From contig NZ_JANSJE010000001.1 of NCBI RefSeq assembly GCF_047462415.1, positions 1 to 64,000 on the forward strand: DNA of 64,000 nucleotides. Direction: 5' to 3'. Below the pieces are notes generated by a model, which was not told the origin of the DNA, ran no database searches, and saw only the letters and a program-made list of their open reading frames with translations. Shown piece after piece: positions 43,089-52,400 of the stretch; position 1 is the first letter of the stretch; each line of letters opens with the position of its first letter. Source of the stretch: Thermostichus sp047462415 (lineage in GTDB: Bacteria > Cyanobacteriota > Cyanobacteriia > Thermostichales > Thermostichaceae). Position numbers and translations under genes: made by a program.

Positions 43089-44198
43089 ATGAGCGCCGCA
43101 ACTGCTCGAACCTATCGGATCACGGCCCTAGCCGGCGATGGGATTGGCCCAGAAATCATGCGGGTGGGGCGGGCTGTCTTGGATGCGGTTGCTGCCCAGA
43201 TGGGGTTTTCCATTCAGTGGCAGGAGGGTCTGATCGGCGGGGCGGCCTATGAGGAAACGGGGGATCCCTTGCCGCCAGAAACCCTGAAAATGGCCCAGGA
43301 GAGCGACGCCGTCTATCTGGCAGCGGTTGGCGACTTTAAGTACGACACCCTGCCTCCTGAGAAACGCCCAGAACGGGCTTTGTTGGGCTTGCGGGCCGGC
43401 CTGGGGCTCTTTGCCAACTTGCGCCCGGTGAAAGTCTTCCCCCAACTGGTGGCGGCCTCTTCCCTGAAGCCGGAGGTTATCGCGGGGATCGACCTGGTGG
43501 TGGTACGCGAGCTAACAGGGGGCATCTACTTTGGTCAACCCAAAGGGATCTTCACAGATGCCAAGGGATCCCGGCGCGGCGTGAACACCATGGTCTACAG
43601 CGAGGCCGAGGTCGATCGCATCGCTCGTGTGGCCTTCGAACTGGCGCGCAAGCGGCGGCGCAAGCTCTGCTCGGTGGACAAGGCCAATGTCCTGGAGGTA
43701 TCGCAACTGTGGCGGGAGCGGGTCAATGCCATGGCGGCTGAGTACCCCGACGTGGAACTTTCCCACCTCTACATCGACAATGCTGCTATGCAGTTGGTGC
43801 GCTGGCCCAAGCAGTTCGACGTCATCCTCACCGGCAATCTCTTCGGCGATATCCTGTCCGACGAGGCGGCAATGCTGACCGGCTCTATTGGTATGCTGCC
43901 CTCGGCCTCCTTGGGATCCTCCGGCCCTGGGGTGTACGAGCCGGTACACGGGTCGGCTCCCGATATTGCCGGACAAGACAAAGCCAACCCCATTGCCCAG
44001 GTGCTCTCCGGCGCTCTGCTGCTGCGTTACTCCCTGGAACAGCCGCAAGCTGCCGACCGCATCGAACAGGCGGTAGAGGCCGTTTTGGCACAGGGTTACC
44101 GCACCCCAGATATCTATTCCGAGGGAACAACCTTAGTGGGTTGCCGGGAAATGGGAGACAAACTGGTGGCAGCTCTGTCCCAGCAGCAGGCGTCGTAG
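43089..44198 (+). CDS. leuB: 3-isopropylmalate dehydrogenase
   Basis: It oxidatively decarboxylates 3-isopropylmalate in leucine synthesis. The 369-aa protein starts ITALAGDGIGPEIMRVGRAV, has the substrate motif RAGLGLFANLRPVKVFP and the metal/substrate site VVRELTGGIYFGQPKG, and the cofactor region EPVHGSAPDIAGQDKANP. The Glu-Leu-Thr-Gly-Gly-Ile-Tyr loop distinguishes it from isocitrate dehydrogenases, including the paralog at the end of the window. Confidence 0.97.
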   Translation: MSAATARTYRITALAGDGIGPEIMRVGRAVLDAVAAQMGFSIQWQEGLIGGAAYEETGDPLPPETLKMAQESDAVYLAAVGDFKYDTLPPEKRPERALLGLRAGLGLFANLRPVKVFPQLVAASSLKPEVIAGIDLVVVRELTGGIYFGQPKGIFTDAKGSRRGVNTMVYSEAEVDRIARVAFELARKRRRKLCSVDKANVLEVSQLWRERVNAMAAEYPDVELSHLYIDNAAMQLVRWPKQFDVILTGNLFGDILSDEAAMLTGSIGMLPSASLGSSGPGVYEPVHGSAPDIAGQDKANPIAQVLSGALLLRYSLEQPQAADRIEQAVEAVLAQGYRTPDIYSEGTTLVGCREMGDKLVAALSQQQAS

Positions 44199-44223
44199 CC
44201 TTGCAAGCAAGATTGAGATGCTT

Positions 44224-44252
44224 TACCCCCTCCCCCAAAAGGAGAGGGGAGC
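44224..44252. repeat. Dispersed palindromic repeat, copy 6 (degenerate core)
   Basis: A decayed hairpin core (CCCCCTCCCCC-AAAA-GGAGAGGGGAGCT) lies between the convergent leuB and dus genes. Confidence 0.5.
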
Positions 44253-44257
44253 TACGC

Positions 44258-45337
44258 CTAACCCGCCTCAGGAAGAAGGTCGATCCCCTCAGTCGTTTCA
44301 AGCGCCTCTTCCGGTCGAGAGGTTGTTTCTTGGCAGCGCTCCATAGCTTGCAAAAGCAGGGTTTCCCCTTCTTGCAAGGTTTCGATGCGACAGAGAAGGG
44401 CGCGGAATTGAGAAGCCCCCACAAAATCTTTGATGTACCAAGTCATGTGCTTGCGGGCCTGACGGATGCCACGTTCTCCCTTATACTCCCAGAGGCCCCG
44501 CAAGTGTTCTAAAGCCATTTGAATCCGATCCAGGGGGGTAGGAGCTGGTCTTTCTTGGCCGGTTTTCAGGAAGTAATCGATTTGCCCCACCAGGAAGGGA
44601 TAGCCCATGGTGCCGCGGGAGCACATCACCCCATCGGCGCCAGTTTCCTCCAGACACTTTACCGCCGCCGCTGGTGAGAAAATATCCCCGTTGGCAATTA
44701 CCGGAATGCGCAGATGCTCTTTGACACGGCGAATCCAATCCCAACGGGCTTTGCCGTTGAACCCCTGAGCCCGTGTCCGGCCATGCAAAGTCAGCAATTG
44801 CGCTCCGGCCTCCTGCAGCCGGTGGGCAAAATCCAGAATGTTGATCTCCTGATCCGACCAACCCAGGCGAGTTTTCACTGTAACAGGTACGGGCACGGCT
44901 TTGGCCACCGCTTCCACAATCCGGGCTGCCGTGTCCGGCTCCCGCAGCAGGGCAGAGCCGCCGCCGTTTTTGGTGATCTTGTTCACAGGGCAGCCCATGT
45001 TGATATCTACCAAGGTCGCCCCCTCATCCACCGCCATACGGGCTGCTTCCGCCAAAAAGTGGGGTCGGCAGTCGAACAACTGAATGCCGATGGGCTGCTC
45101 CCCCTCCCCCACTTCCATAATGCGGGGTAGCTCGCGGGCATAGTGCAAGCCGGTCGCGTTCACCATTTCGGTGTAGACCAGGCTTTGCGGGGCAAAGCGG
45201 CGTACCAGCCCCCGAAACACTTTGTCTGTCACTCCCGACAGGGGTGCCTGAAAGACGCGACTAAAAATCTTCACCCCGCCAATCTCAAGGGGTTGGGCCA
45301 TTCGAGCTTGCAATTGCGGCGAAAGCTGCAGGCTCAT
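44258..45337 (-). CDS. dus: tRNA-dihydrouridine synthase
   Basis: This flavoenzyme reduces uridines in the tRNA D-loop. The 359-aa TIM-barrel protein has VFQAPLSGVTDKVFRGLVRR, DINMGCPVNKITKNGGGSAL with the catalytic Cys, LTLHGRTRAQGFNG and VIANGDIFSPAAAVKCLEET. It follows rpmG and rpsR closely on the same strand, so a translation-related transcription unit is likely. Confidence 0.95.
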   Translation of the reverse strand: MSLQLSPQLQARMAQPLEIGGVKIFSRVFQAPLSGVTDKVFRGLVRRFAPQSLVYTEMVNATGLHYARELPRIMEVGEGEQPIGIQLFDCRPHFLAEAARMAVDEGATLVDINMGCPVNKITKNGGGSALLREPDTAARIVEAVAKAVPVPVTVKTRLGWSDQEINILDFAHRLQEAGAQLLTLHGRTRAQGFNGKARWDWIRRVKEHLRIPVIANGDIFSPAAAVKCLEETGADGVMCSRGTMGYPFLVGQIDYFLKTGQERPAPTPLDRIQMALEHLRGLWEYKGERGIRQARKHMTWYIKDFVGASQFRALLCRIETLQEGETLLLQAMERCQETTSRPEEALETTEGIDLLPEAG

Positions 45338-45364
45338 CGGGATCCGGAGAAAGCAACCAGCAAC

Positions 45365-45580
45365 TTATCCTTCTTTGTTGACAAAGTAAAGTAGGCCCAT
45401 GATGCGCGCCCGTTTGATGGCGGCGGACAGCTCCCGCTGCTGCTTGGCGGTCAGGCCGGTGATGCGGCGGGGCAGGATCTTGCCTCGCTCGGTTACAAAT
45501 TTCTTGAGCAGCTCAACATCGGTGTATTTAATCGGCTCTCCCGGCTTGATGGGAGACAGGCGGCGACGAGCGTAAACCAT
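45365..45580 (-). CDS. rpsR: 30S ribosomal protein S18
   Basis: The 71-aa basic protein has IKYTDVELLKKFVTERGKIL and PRRITGLTAKQQRELSAAIK, the S18 signature. It lies 29 bases downstream of rpmG and 27 bases upstream of dus. This rpmG-rpsR order is common in cyanobacteria and plastids. Confidence 0.97.
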   Translation of the reverse strand: MVYARRRLSPIKPGEPIKYTDVELLKKFVTERGKILPRRITGLTAKQQRELSAAIKRARIMGLLYFVNKEG

Positions 45581-45609
45581 AGGTCAGGGGAACGGTAAAG
45601 CGGCTTGAA

Positions 45610-45804
45610 CTACTTGATCTCTTTATGGACGGTGTGGCGGTTGCACTTGGGGCAGAATTTCTTCAGCTCCAAGCGGGCCGTGGTGTTACGGCGATTTTTG
45701 GTGGTGGTGTAGCGGTTCACCCCTGGAGAACGCTTATTGACGTTGGTGCGGCACTCCGTACACTCCAGGGTAATGATGATGCGAGCACCCTTTGCTTTGG
45801 CCAT
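45610..45804 (-). CDS. rpmG: 50S ribosomal protein L33
   Basis: The 64-aa protein keeps two Cys pairs (CTECRTN and CPKCNRH) for zinc, the C+ form of L33, with NRYTTTKNRRNTTARLELKK between them. The start ATG at 45804 gives MAKAKGARI; an upstream in-frame start is unlikely. Confidence 0.97.
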   Translation of the reverse strand: MAKAKGARIIITLECTECRTNVNKRSPGVNRYTTTKNRRNTTARLELKKFCPKCNRHTVHKEIK

Positions 45805-45894
45805 GACGGATCCCAAGGTGGAGGAAGTAAAAGCACTTGGGAACCCCCAACCCCAGGGGTTGAGGCTGGAGATGGGTTCACCTCGTAAGCGCGA

Positions 45895-46767
45895 TCACCA
45901 ATTATCCAACTTTTCTTTGACGGAATCAACCCAGTTTTTGACTTGCTTGCCGGTTTGTTGTCTTAGGCTGCGGGTGTTCCGATCCACGTCCTTGCTCAGG
46001 CGCTGCATCTGCTGGGAAAGATCGCGCACTGCCTCGTTGCGTTGGGCTTGGCGCAACAGCTCGCGAGCGGCGGACTTGACGTCCTCGGCGGCGTCCCCCT
46101 CCAGGATGTCCTGCAGCAACCGCAGGGCTTTTTCATCCAGGTGGTAGCCCTGCTCCGATTCCACCACCAGGGTGCGCCCGGCCCGGTCGTGGATGCTCTG
46201 GCGTTTTTCCTTGTCGAAGAGGGCGAACAGGCCATCGGCCGCCAGGGGCACCAGCAGGGCTTCCGTGAGCACAAATAGGGAGAGCACCCCCTCGCGGGCC
46301 AGGGAGCGAACCAGGTGGGGCGGTGCCTCGGTTTCGGGATCCAAGGTTTTGAGGTTCAGCAGCCATTTGCCAAGGCTTTGGCCAGCGGGGCGGGATTGGA
46401 AGTAGCCGCGGTTCACCAGCCAGGTGGCGAAGAAGGCGATGTAGCCGGTCATGTCCACGGCGCCCGCATCGGCTCCCACCAGAGAAGCCAAGCCCTGCGC
46501 CAGGTAGGAGACCCCCAGCCCCAGCCCAAAATCCAGGGCAAAGGCCCCGATCCGTTTGCCCCAGGGGGCCAGTTTGGGCAGGTTTTCCTCGGCCTGGGGC
46601 GAGCTGGCTGCTTGGGAAGCCGGTCGCTCTGCTTGTACAGGAGGCAAGGAGGTTGCCGGGGGCAAGGCGCTGAAAGCTTGCCACTCGCTGGCGTTTTGAT
46701 CCAGTTGCTCGGTTTTGGGCCGCTCTGGAAATGGAGGCCGTTCAGGATAGGGTCTGGGATCCGTCAT
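45895..46767 (-). CDS. RDD-family membrane protein
   Basis: The 290-aa protein has a Pro-rich N-terminal tail and an RDD domain (LAPWGKRIGAFALDFGLGLG, then membrane segments and PAGQSLGKWLLNLKTLDPET). The C-terminal part is soluble and coiled coil-like (residues about 205-285). RDD proteins are integral membrane proteins of uncertain function, some linked to ion transport. The long helical tail is not part of the core family. Confidence 0.78.
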   Translation of the reverse strand: MTDPRPYPERPPFPERPKTEQLDQNASEWQAFSALPPATSLPPVQAERPASQAASSPQAEENLPKLAPWGKRIGAFALDFGLGLGVSYLAQGLASLVGADAGAVDMTGYIAFFATWLVNRGYFQSRPAGQSLGKWLLNLKTLDPETEAPPHLVRSLAREGVLSLFVLTEALLVPLAADGLFALFDKEKRQSIHDRAGRTLVVESEQGYHLDEKALRLLQDILEGDAAEDVKSAARELLRQAQRNEAVRDLSQQMQRLSKDVDRNTRSLRQQTGKQVKNWVDSVKEKLDNW

Positions 46768-46814
46768 CGCAGGTTGAGGCTGTCAGTCCTATCATTCTAG
46801 CTAGCAAGGCGGGT

Positions 46815-47789
46815 CTAGACCCCCACCGGCAGGGGAGCAGGGCTGCGGCGCGGGATCGCGTAGGTCATCCGATCCCGGGCCAGAATTGTGTTGGGAAAAA
46901 TCGCTTGAGCTTCCGCCAGCAAGTCTTCTAGGGTGATGGGAGCTTCGGGGGTGTAGCGGGGACTGAAGTGGGTGAGGATGAGGGTCTGGGCCTTGGCTTC
47001 GGCGGCCACCCGCGCGGCCATGGCGGCAGTGGAGTGCTTGGCGCGCTGGGCCAGTTCGCGATCCGCTTCGGCGTAGGTGGCCTCGTGGATGACCAGGTCA
47101 GCAGCACGGGAGAGATCGACGGCGTTGCGGCAGAAGATGGTGTCGGTGCAGTAGGAGAACTTGCGCCCTGGGATGGGATCCCCCACATAATCTCGCCCGT
47201 GGAAGTGGCGGCCCTGCCAGAAGATGGATTGCCCGGCCTTGAGCTGGCCGTAGAGGGGGCCGGGCGGGATCCCGTCGGCCTGAGCCTTGGCCACGTCGAA
47301 AGTGCCTGGCCGATCCTGTTCCACCACGCGGTAGCCGAAGGCGGGCACCCGGTGATCCAGGGGCGCGCAAAAAACCCAATATTCTGGATCCTGAAGAATG
47401 AGACCTGTTTCTACGGTGTGAACCCGGAAGGAATAGGGGATCCGCGTCTCGCTGTAGCGCAGCACCGCCTTCAGGTACTCTTCCAGGCCGGGGGGGCCGT
47501 AGATGTCGATGTGTTGGGGGGTACTGCCCAGGCCACAGGAGGCCAACAGCCCCGGCAGGCCGTAGATGTGATCCCCGTGCATGTGGGTGATGAAAATGCG
47601 GCGCAACTGGCTGGGGCGCAGCTCGTCCAGCCGCAACAGTTGGTGTTGGGTGCCCTCGCCACAATCAAACAGCCACCATTCCGACCGCTGCGGAAACTGC
47701 ACCGCCACGCCAGAGACATTGCGCTGGCGGGTGGGCATGCCGGAGCTGGTGCCCAGGAAGGTAACACGAATGGCGTTGGGATCCGTCAC
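46815..47789 (-). CDS. rnz: Ribonuclease Z
   Basis: This metallo-beta-lactamase-fold endonuclease cuts tRNA precursors at the 3' end. The 324-aa protein has the zinc motif THMHGDHIYGLPG, the early VTFLGTSSGMPTRQRNVSGV, and later VIHEATYAEAD and LILTHFSPRY zinc-ligand regions. The start is a GTG at 47789. Confidence 0.95.
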   Translation of the reverse strand: MTDPNAIRVTFLGTSSGMPTRQRNVSGVAVQFPQRSEWWLFDCGEGTQHQLLRLDELRPSQLRRIFITHMHGDHIYGLPGLLASCGLGSTPQHIDIYGPPGLEEYLKAVLRYSETRIPYSFRVHTVETGLILQDPEYWVFCAPLDHRVPAFGYRVVEQDRPGTFDVAKAQADGIPPGPLYGQLKAGQSIFWQGRHFHGRDYVGDPIPGRKFSYCTDTIFCRNAVDLSRAADLVIHEATYAEADRELAQRAKHSTAAMAARVAAEAKAQTLILTHFSPRYTPEAPITLEDLLAEAQAIFPNTILARDRMTYAIPRRSPAPLPVGV

Positions 47790-47912
47790 AAGGGCAGAAC
47801 GGTAAAGTTGAAGGAATGGGATCCCTAGCTTATCAACTGTTCCTGCCGCGCGCAGGGAAAAGGCGGCCCAAAACCCTTGTTAGGATGAAAAGTAAGTGTC
47901 AGCTTTCCCGCC

Positions 47913-48269
47913 ATGATCACCTTGACCGAGAGCGCCATCCAAGAGCTAAAACGCCTGCGCAGCAAGTACGAGAAGGAGGGATCCCAGCCCATCCTGCGGC
48001 TGGGGGTCAAGCCCAGCGGCTGCTCTGGCCTCTCTTACGTGATGAACTTCGAGCCCCAGGCCAACCCTGACGACCATACCTTTGACTTTGGCGATATTCG
48101 GGTGGCAGTGGATCCCTTGAGCATGACTTTGATCCAGGGCCTTACCGTCGACTTTTCCGAGGATCTGTTGGGGGGCGGTTTCAAATTCAAGAACCCCAAC
48201 GCGGTGGCTAGCTGTGGCTGCGGCACTTCCTTTGCCACCGCCGAAACTGCCGCTGCCGTCGGCCATTGA
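47913..48269 (+). CDS. IscA/SufA-type iron-sulfur assembly protein
   Basis: This A-type carrier delivers Fe-S clusters or iron. The 118-aa protein keeps the three conserved cysteines: Cys37 in KPSGCSGLSY, and Cys101 and Cys103 in ASCGCGTSF. It is a single gene, divergent from rnz and convergent with the downstream kinase gene, with no gap at the 3' end. Confidence 0.95.
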   Translation: MITLTESAIQELKRLRSKYEKEGSQPILRLGVKPSGCSGLSYVMNFEPQANPDDHTFDFGDIRVAVDPLSMTLIQGLTVDFSEDLLGGGFKFKNPNAVASCGCGTSFATAETAAAVGH

Positions 48270-49490
48270 TCACATCCTGCCGGACAACTCTAGGCTGGGT
48301 AGGCGGAGTACAAAACACGTCCACCCGTCCTCGCTGCTGACTCGAACGTGGCCCTTGAGATGCTCCACCCACTGCTTCACCAAAGCCAACCCCAGGCCGC
48401 TACCTGGCTGGGCCCAGGGATCCGCAGTGGGCACGCGGTAGAAGCGCTCGAAGAGGCGGGGCAGATGTTCCGGCTCGATCTGAGCCGTGTTGGCGATCTT
48501 AAACTCAACCCCTTCAGGGATTGGCTGAACCTCTAGACGGATCGTGCCACCTGGCTGGGTAAACTTGCAGGCGTTGTCCAGCAGTTCTTTGAGGATCTGG
48601 GTCAGGAGCTGCGGATGGCTGTAAAACCGCCAGGGGGAGGGGGGCAGATCCCCCACCTGCAGCGTGAGGGAGCGGGCCTGGGTGCATTGCTGCGCCGACT
48701 CGATCAAGCTGTGCCAGAGGTGGGGCAGGTCAATAGCTGCAACGGCAGAGCCCAGGTCTTTCCCTTCCAGGCCCTGCAGATCCAATAGGTGGTTGATGAG
48801 CTGAATTTCGGCCTCGCACTCCTGCAGGGCAATGTCCCGGTATTGCCGCTGCTTCTCGTTGATGGGGGTGCGGCCCAGGAGTTCCAGGGCTAGCTTGATC
48901 TTGGTCAAAGGCGTGCGCAGCTCGTGGGAGACCCTGGCCAGAAAGTGGTCTTTGAGGCGGTTGAGCTGCTCCAGATCTGCCACCTGGCAGGCCAGTTGGG
49001 CGGTGCGCTCCTGCACCTTGGCTTCCAGTTCCTGGTTAATCTGCTGCAGACGGCGCTGGGCCTGGTTGGCTTGCAGCAAGTGGCGCAGCCGCCGCTTCAA
49101 AACCGACCAGTGGATGGGCTTGGGGATGTAGTCGCTGGCACCGGCGGCAAAGGCCTCACTGACAAAGGCTTCGTCTGCCAAAGCTGTGAGGATTAAAATC
49201 GGCATGTCGGGGTTTTGGGCGTGGAGGCGACGGCAGCACTCAAACCCATCCAGATCCGGCATCACCGCATCCAGGAGCACCATGTCCGGCTGATGGCGGC
49301 TTACGACTTCTAGACAAGCCAAGCCGCTGTCCGCTTCTACAACTTGGTAGCCTTCCCGCTCCAGGGCATAGCGAGCCAAAAGTCGCTGGCTGGGATCATC
49401 GTCGGCAATCAGCAGCAGCGGCTTTTCCTCGGCTCCAGAGAAGCTCCCTCCCCGCCAATCTGACATAGGCTTGGCATTAAGCTTCTGCAT
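48270..49490 (-). CDS. Receiver-histidine kinase hybrid
   Basis: The ~406-aa soluble protein has an N-terminal receiver domain (LLLIADDDPSQRLLARYALE, phospho-Asp in MVLLDAVMPDLDG, Lys in YIPKPIHW). A short coiled coil follows, then HisKA (FLARVSHELRTPLTKIKLAL) and HATPase blocks (ELLDNACKFTQPGG and GSGLGLALVKQWVEHLKGH). It can thus receive phosphate and sense or pass it on. The start overlaps the upstream hybrid kinase by 14 bases; an ATG at 49466 is an alternative. The two proteins probably form one relay. Confidence 0.88.
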   Translation of the reverse strand: MQKLNAKPMSDWRGGSFSGAEEKPLLLIADDDPSQRLLARYALEREGYQVVEADSGLACLEVVSRHQPDMVLLDAVMPDLDGFECCRRLHAQNPDMPILILTALADEAFVSEAFAAGASDYIPKPIHWSVLKRRLRHLLQANQAQRRLQQINQELEAKVQERTAQLACQVADLEQLNRLKDHFLARVSHELRTPLTKIKLALELLGRTPINEKQRQYRDIALQECEAEIQLINHLLDLQGLEGKDLGSAVAAIDLPHLWHSLIESAQQCTQARSLTLQVGDLPPSPWRFYSHPQLLTQILKELLDNACKFTQPGGTIRLEVQPIPEGVEFKIANTAQIEPEHLPRLFERFYRVPTADPWAQPGSGLGLALVKQWVEHLKGHVRVSSEDGWTCFVLRLPSLELSGRM

Positions 49491-52400
49491 GGGTACTGGC
49501 AACAGGAGAAGGCCCAGACGCGGCAGCCGATAACTCCAGGGTAACTCGCTGGTACTCGGCTTCCAACCGTTGCAAGGCCTGCTTCAGGGTATCCCAGTTT
49601 ACAAAAGCGGGAGAGGGGTGGCGAGAGAGGTTCTCCAGCTCCTGACACATCTGAGCTAGCGACTTGGCCCCCAGGGTGCTGCTGCTGCCCTTGAAGCGGT
49701 GGGCCAGTTGGGCCACGGTTTGGGCATCTTGCCGCTCCAGAGCCTGGCGCAGGGATCCCAGCAGGGCCTGGCTGTCTTGCTGGTAGGTTTGCACCATCTC
49801 CTGCCAGTCTTCGGGGGATCCCAGCATGCTGCGTAGGCTGGCCAGGGTGTCGGGATCCAAGGCTGGCTCCGGTTTTTCTTCCGTGCAAGAAGAAGAGATT
49901 TCCTGCAAAGCGCGCTCCAGCACAGCCGGCTGCAGGGGCTTGGTCAGGTAGCCGTCGACGCCGGCGGCCTCGGCAGCAGCACGGCTTTCCAGGAAAGCAT
50001 CGGCGGTGAGGGCAAGGATGCGTGGCTGGCGATCTGGGGGAAGTTCGCTGCGGATGCGGCGGGTGGCGGCCAGGCCGTCCAGCTCCGGCATGTGCAGATC
50101 CATCAAGACCAGGTCGTAGGCGCGCAGTTGCAGCGCCTGCAGAGCTTCCAGGCCGTTGGCCACGATGTCCGGCTGATAGCCCAGCCGCTCCAGCATTAGG
50201 CGGATGACTTTTTGGTTGACGGGGTTGTCCTCGGCTACCAAGATGTGCAACGGGCAGCGGCTGGCCAAAGGAAGCTGGGGTTCCAAGTTGGAAGTAACGG
50301 CAGGCACTTTTTCCTGGCAAAGCAGAGCCCGCAGTTGCGAGGCCTTGACCGGCTTGCTCAGGGCAGGAAAAGAGCCAGAACTTGCCAAAGCCGCGCTGCG
50401 GGCCACCAGCAGCAAAGGCCTCAGGGGGGGCTGCTCCTGCTGCAGAGCCTTGGCCAGGGCCAGTCCATCGCCATCAGGCAGGCTGGTATCCACCAGGGCC
50501 AGCTCAAAAGTCTGGGCCTTGGCCAGAGCTTGGGCTTCTGCTGCAAAGCTGCAGGCCGTTACCTGCATCCCCCAGGCCTGGAGCAGGCGAGCCAGGAGCT
50601 GCCGTTGGCTGGCGTTGTCTTCCACCAACAAAACCCGCTTGCCGGCTAGAGCAGCATCGAGGGCTGGGGCTGCCAAGAGGGCCGGATCCGGAACACGCAG
50701 CGGGACACGGAAACCAAAGGTGGATCCCTGGCCCGGCTGGCTTTGCACCCAGATCTCTCCGCCCATCAGTTGACAGAGGCGCTGGCTGATGGCCAAACCC
50801 AGGCCCGTGCCGCCGTAGCGGCGGCTGATGGAGCTGTCCACCTGGCTGAAAGGCTTGAAGAGGCGATCCTGCTTTTCCGGCGGGATGCCGATGCCGGTGT
50901 CTTGCACCTGGAAGCTCACCCACTGCTCCTGGGCCTCGACGGTTACCACCACTTCTCCCTGCGGGGTGAACTTGATGGCGTTGCTGAGGAGATTAGCCAG
51001 GATCTGGCGCAGGCGGTTGGGATCCCCCACCAGGCTGGCTGGCAAGCTGGGATCCACCCAGGCCACCAGCTCCAGATCTTTGCTCTGGGCTTGGGCGGCC
51101 ATGAGATCCAAGAGCTCCTCCATGAGCTGGGGCAGGGAAAAGGGCGTTTCTTCCAGCTCCAATTTCTGAGACTCGATCTTGGAGAAATCCAAAATGTCGT
51201 TGATGAGGCTGAGCAGCACCTCGCTGCCGTAGCGGATGGTCTGCACCCAATCCCGCTGCTGCGGATCCAGGGGGGTATCCAGCAACAGGCTGGCCATGCC
51301 CATGATGGCGTTGATGGGCGTGCGGATCTCGTGGCTCATGGTGGCCAAGAATTCGCTCTTGGCGCGGTTGGCCGCCTCGGCAGCTTCCATAGCCGCCTTC
51401 ATCTGCTCTTCCGTCTGCTTGGCCAGGGTGATGTCCCGCCCGGCAGCGTAGGCCAGGGATCCCGCCAGAGAGGCGCGCCACTCGATAAAGCGGTAGCTGC
51501 CGTCTTGGGTGCGGTAGCGGTTGACTAAGCCATCCAGGCGTCCTTCTTGCAGCAGCTTTTGCATCGCCTTCTGCGTGGCCAGCAGATCTTCCGGGTGCAC
51601 CCATTCCCAAAAGGGGTGCTGCTGCAGCTCCTCGAGGGAACGGCCCAGAACAGTCTCCCAAGCAGGGTTGAGGCGGCGAAAATACCCCTGCTCGTCGGCA
51701 ATGCAGAGCAAGTCCAAAGCTACCGAGAAGAATTGCTCCAGCTCTGCTTCGGCCTGCTTGCGGGCGGTGATATCGACGGCGGTAAACACCCAGCAAGGGA
51801 TCCCCCGCAGCACCAGCGGCTGGACGAAGACGTCTTCCCAAAACTCCCGGCCATCCCGCCGTTGCCAGTGCCACTCAAAGCGGGCAGATCCCTGAGAGCG
51901 AGCTTGCTCCAGGTGAGGCTGCAGCGAGAACCCCCTTCCCTGCAGGGCCTGGCGATAGGGGGACTGCTCCAAAACGTCGAAGGCCCGCAGCTCCTCCAGG
52001 CTAGAAAATCCATAGGCGGCAAGGGCGCGCGGATTAGCCTCCAAGATCTCGCCCGTTTCGGCATGGCGAATGAGGATGGCCACGGCAGCATTTTCAAACA
52101 GGGCGCGGAACTTCTGCTCGCTCTCTTGCAGGGCTTGCTGTGCCTGCACCCGCTCCGTGATGTCGCGAATGATGAGCACCACTTCCTGCGCATTCAGAGG
52201 GGCAATGCGCACCTCCTCGTGGCGCACCTCGCCATCGATTTCCAGGCTTTGCTCGTAGCGCTGCAGGGTTTGGGTGGCCAGGGCTTGGCGAATATAGGCA
52301 AGCCGCCGCTCCGCCAGGTCTGGGGGCAGGAGTTCGTGGGGTGAGCGCCCCAGGTAAGTTTCTGGCAAGCCGTAGGGCCGCACCTCCCCCCCACAGCTCA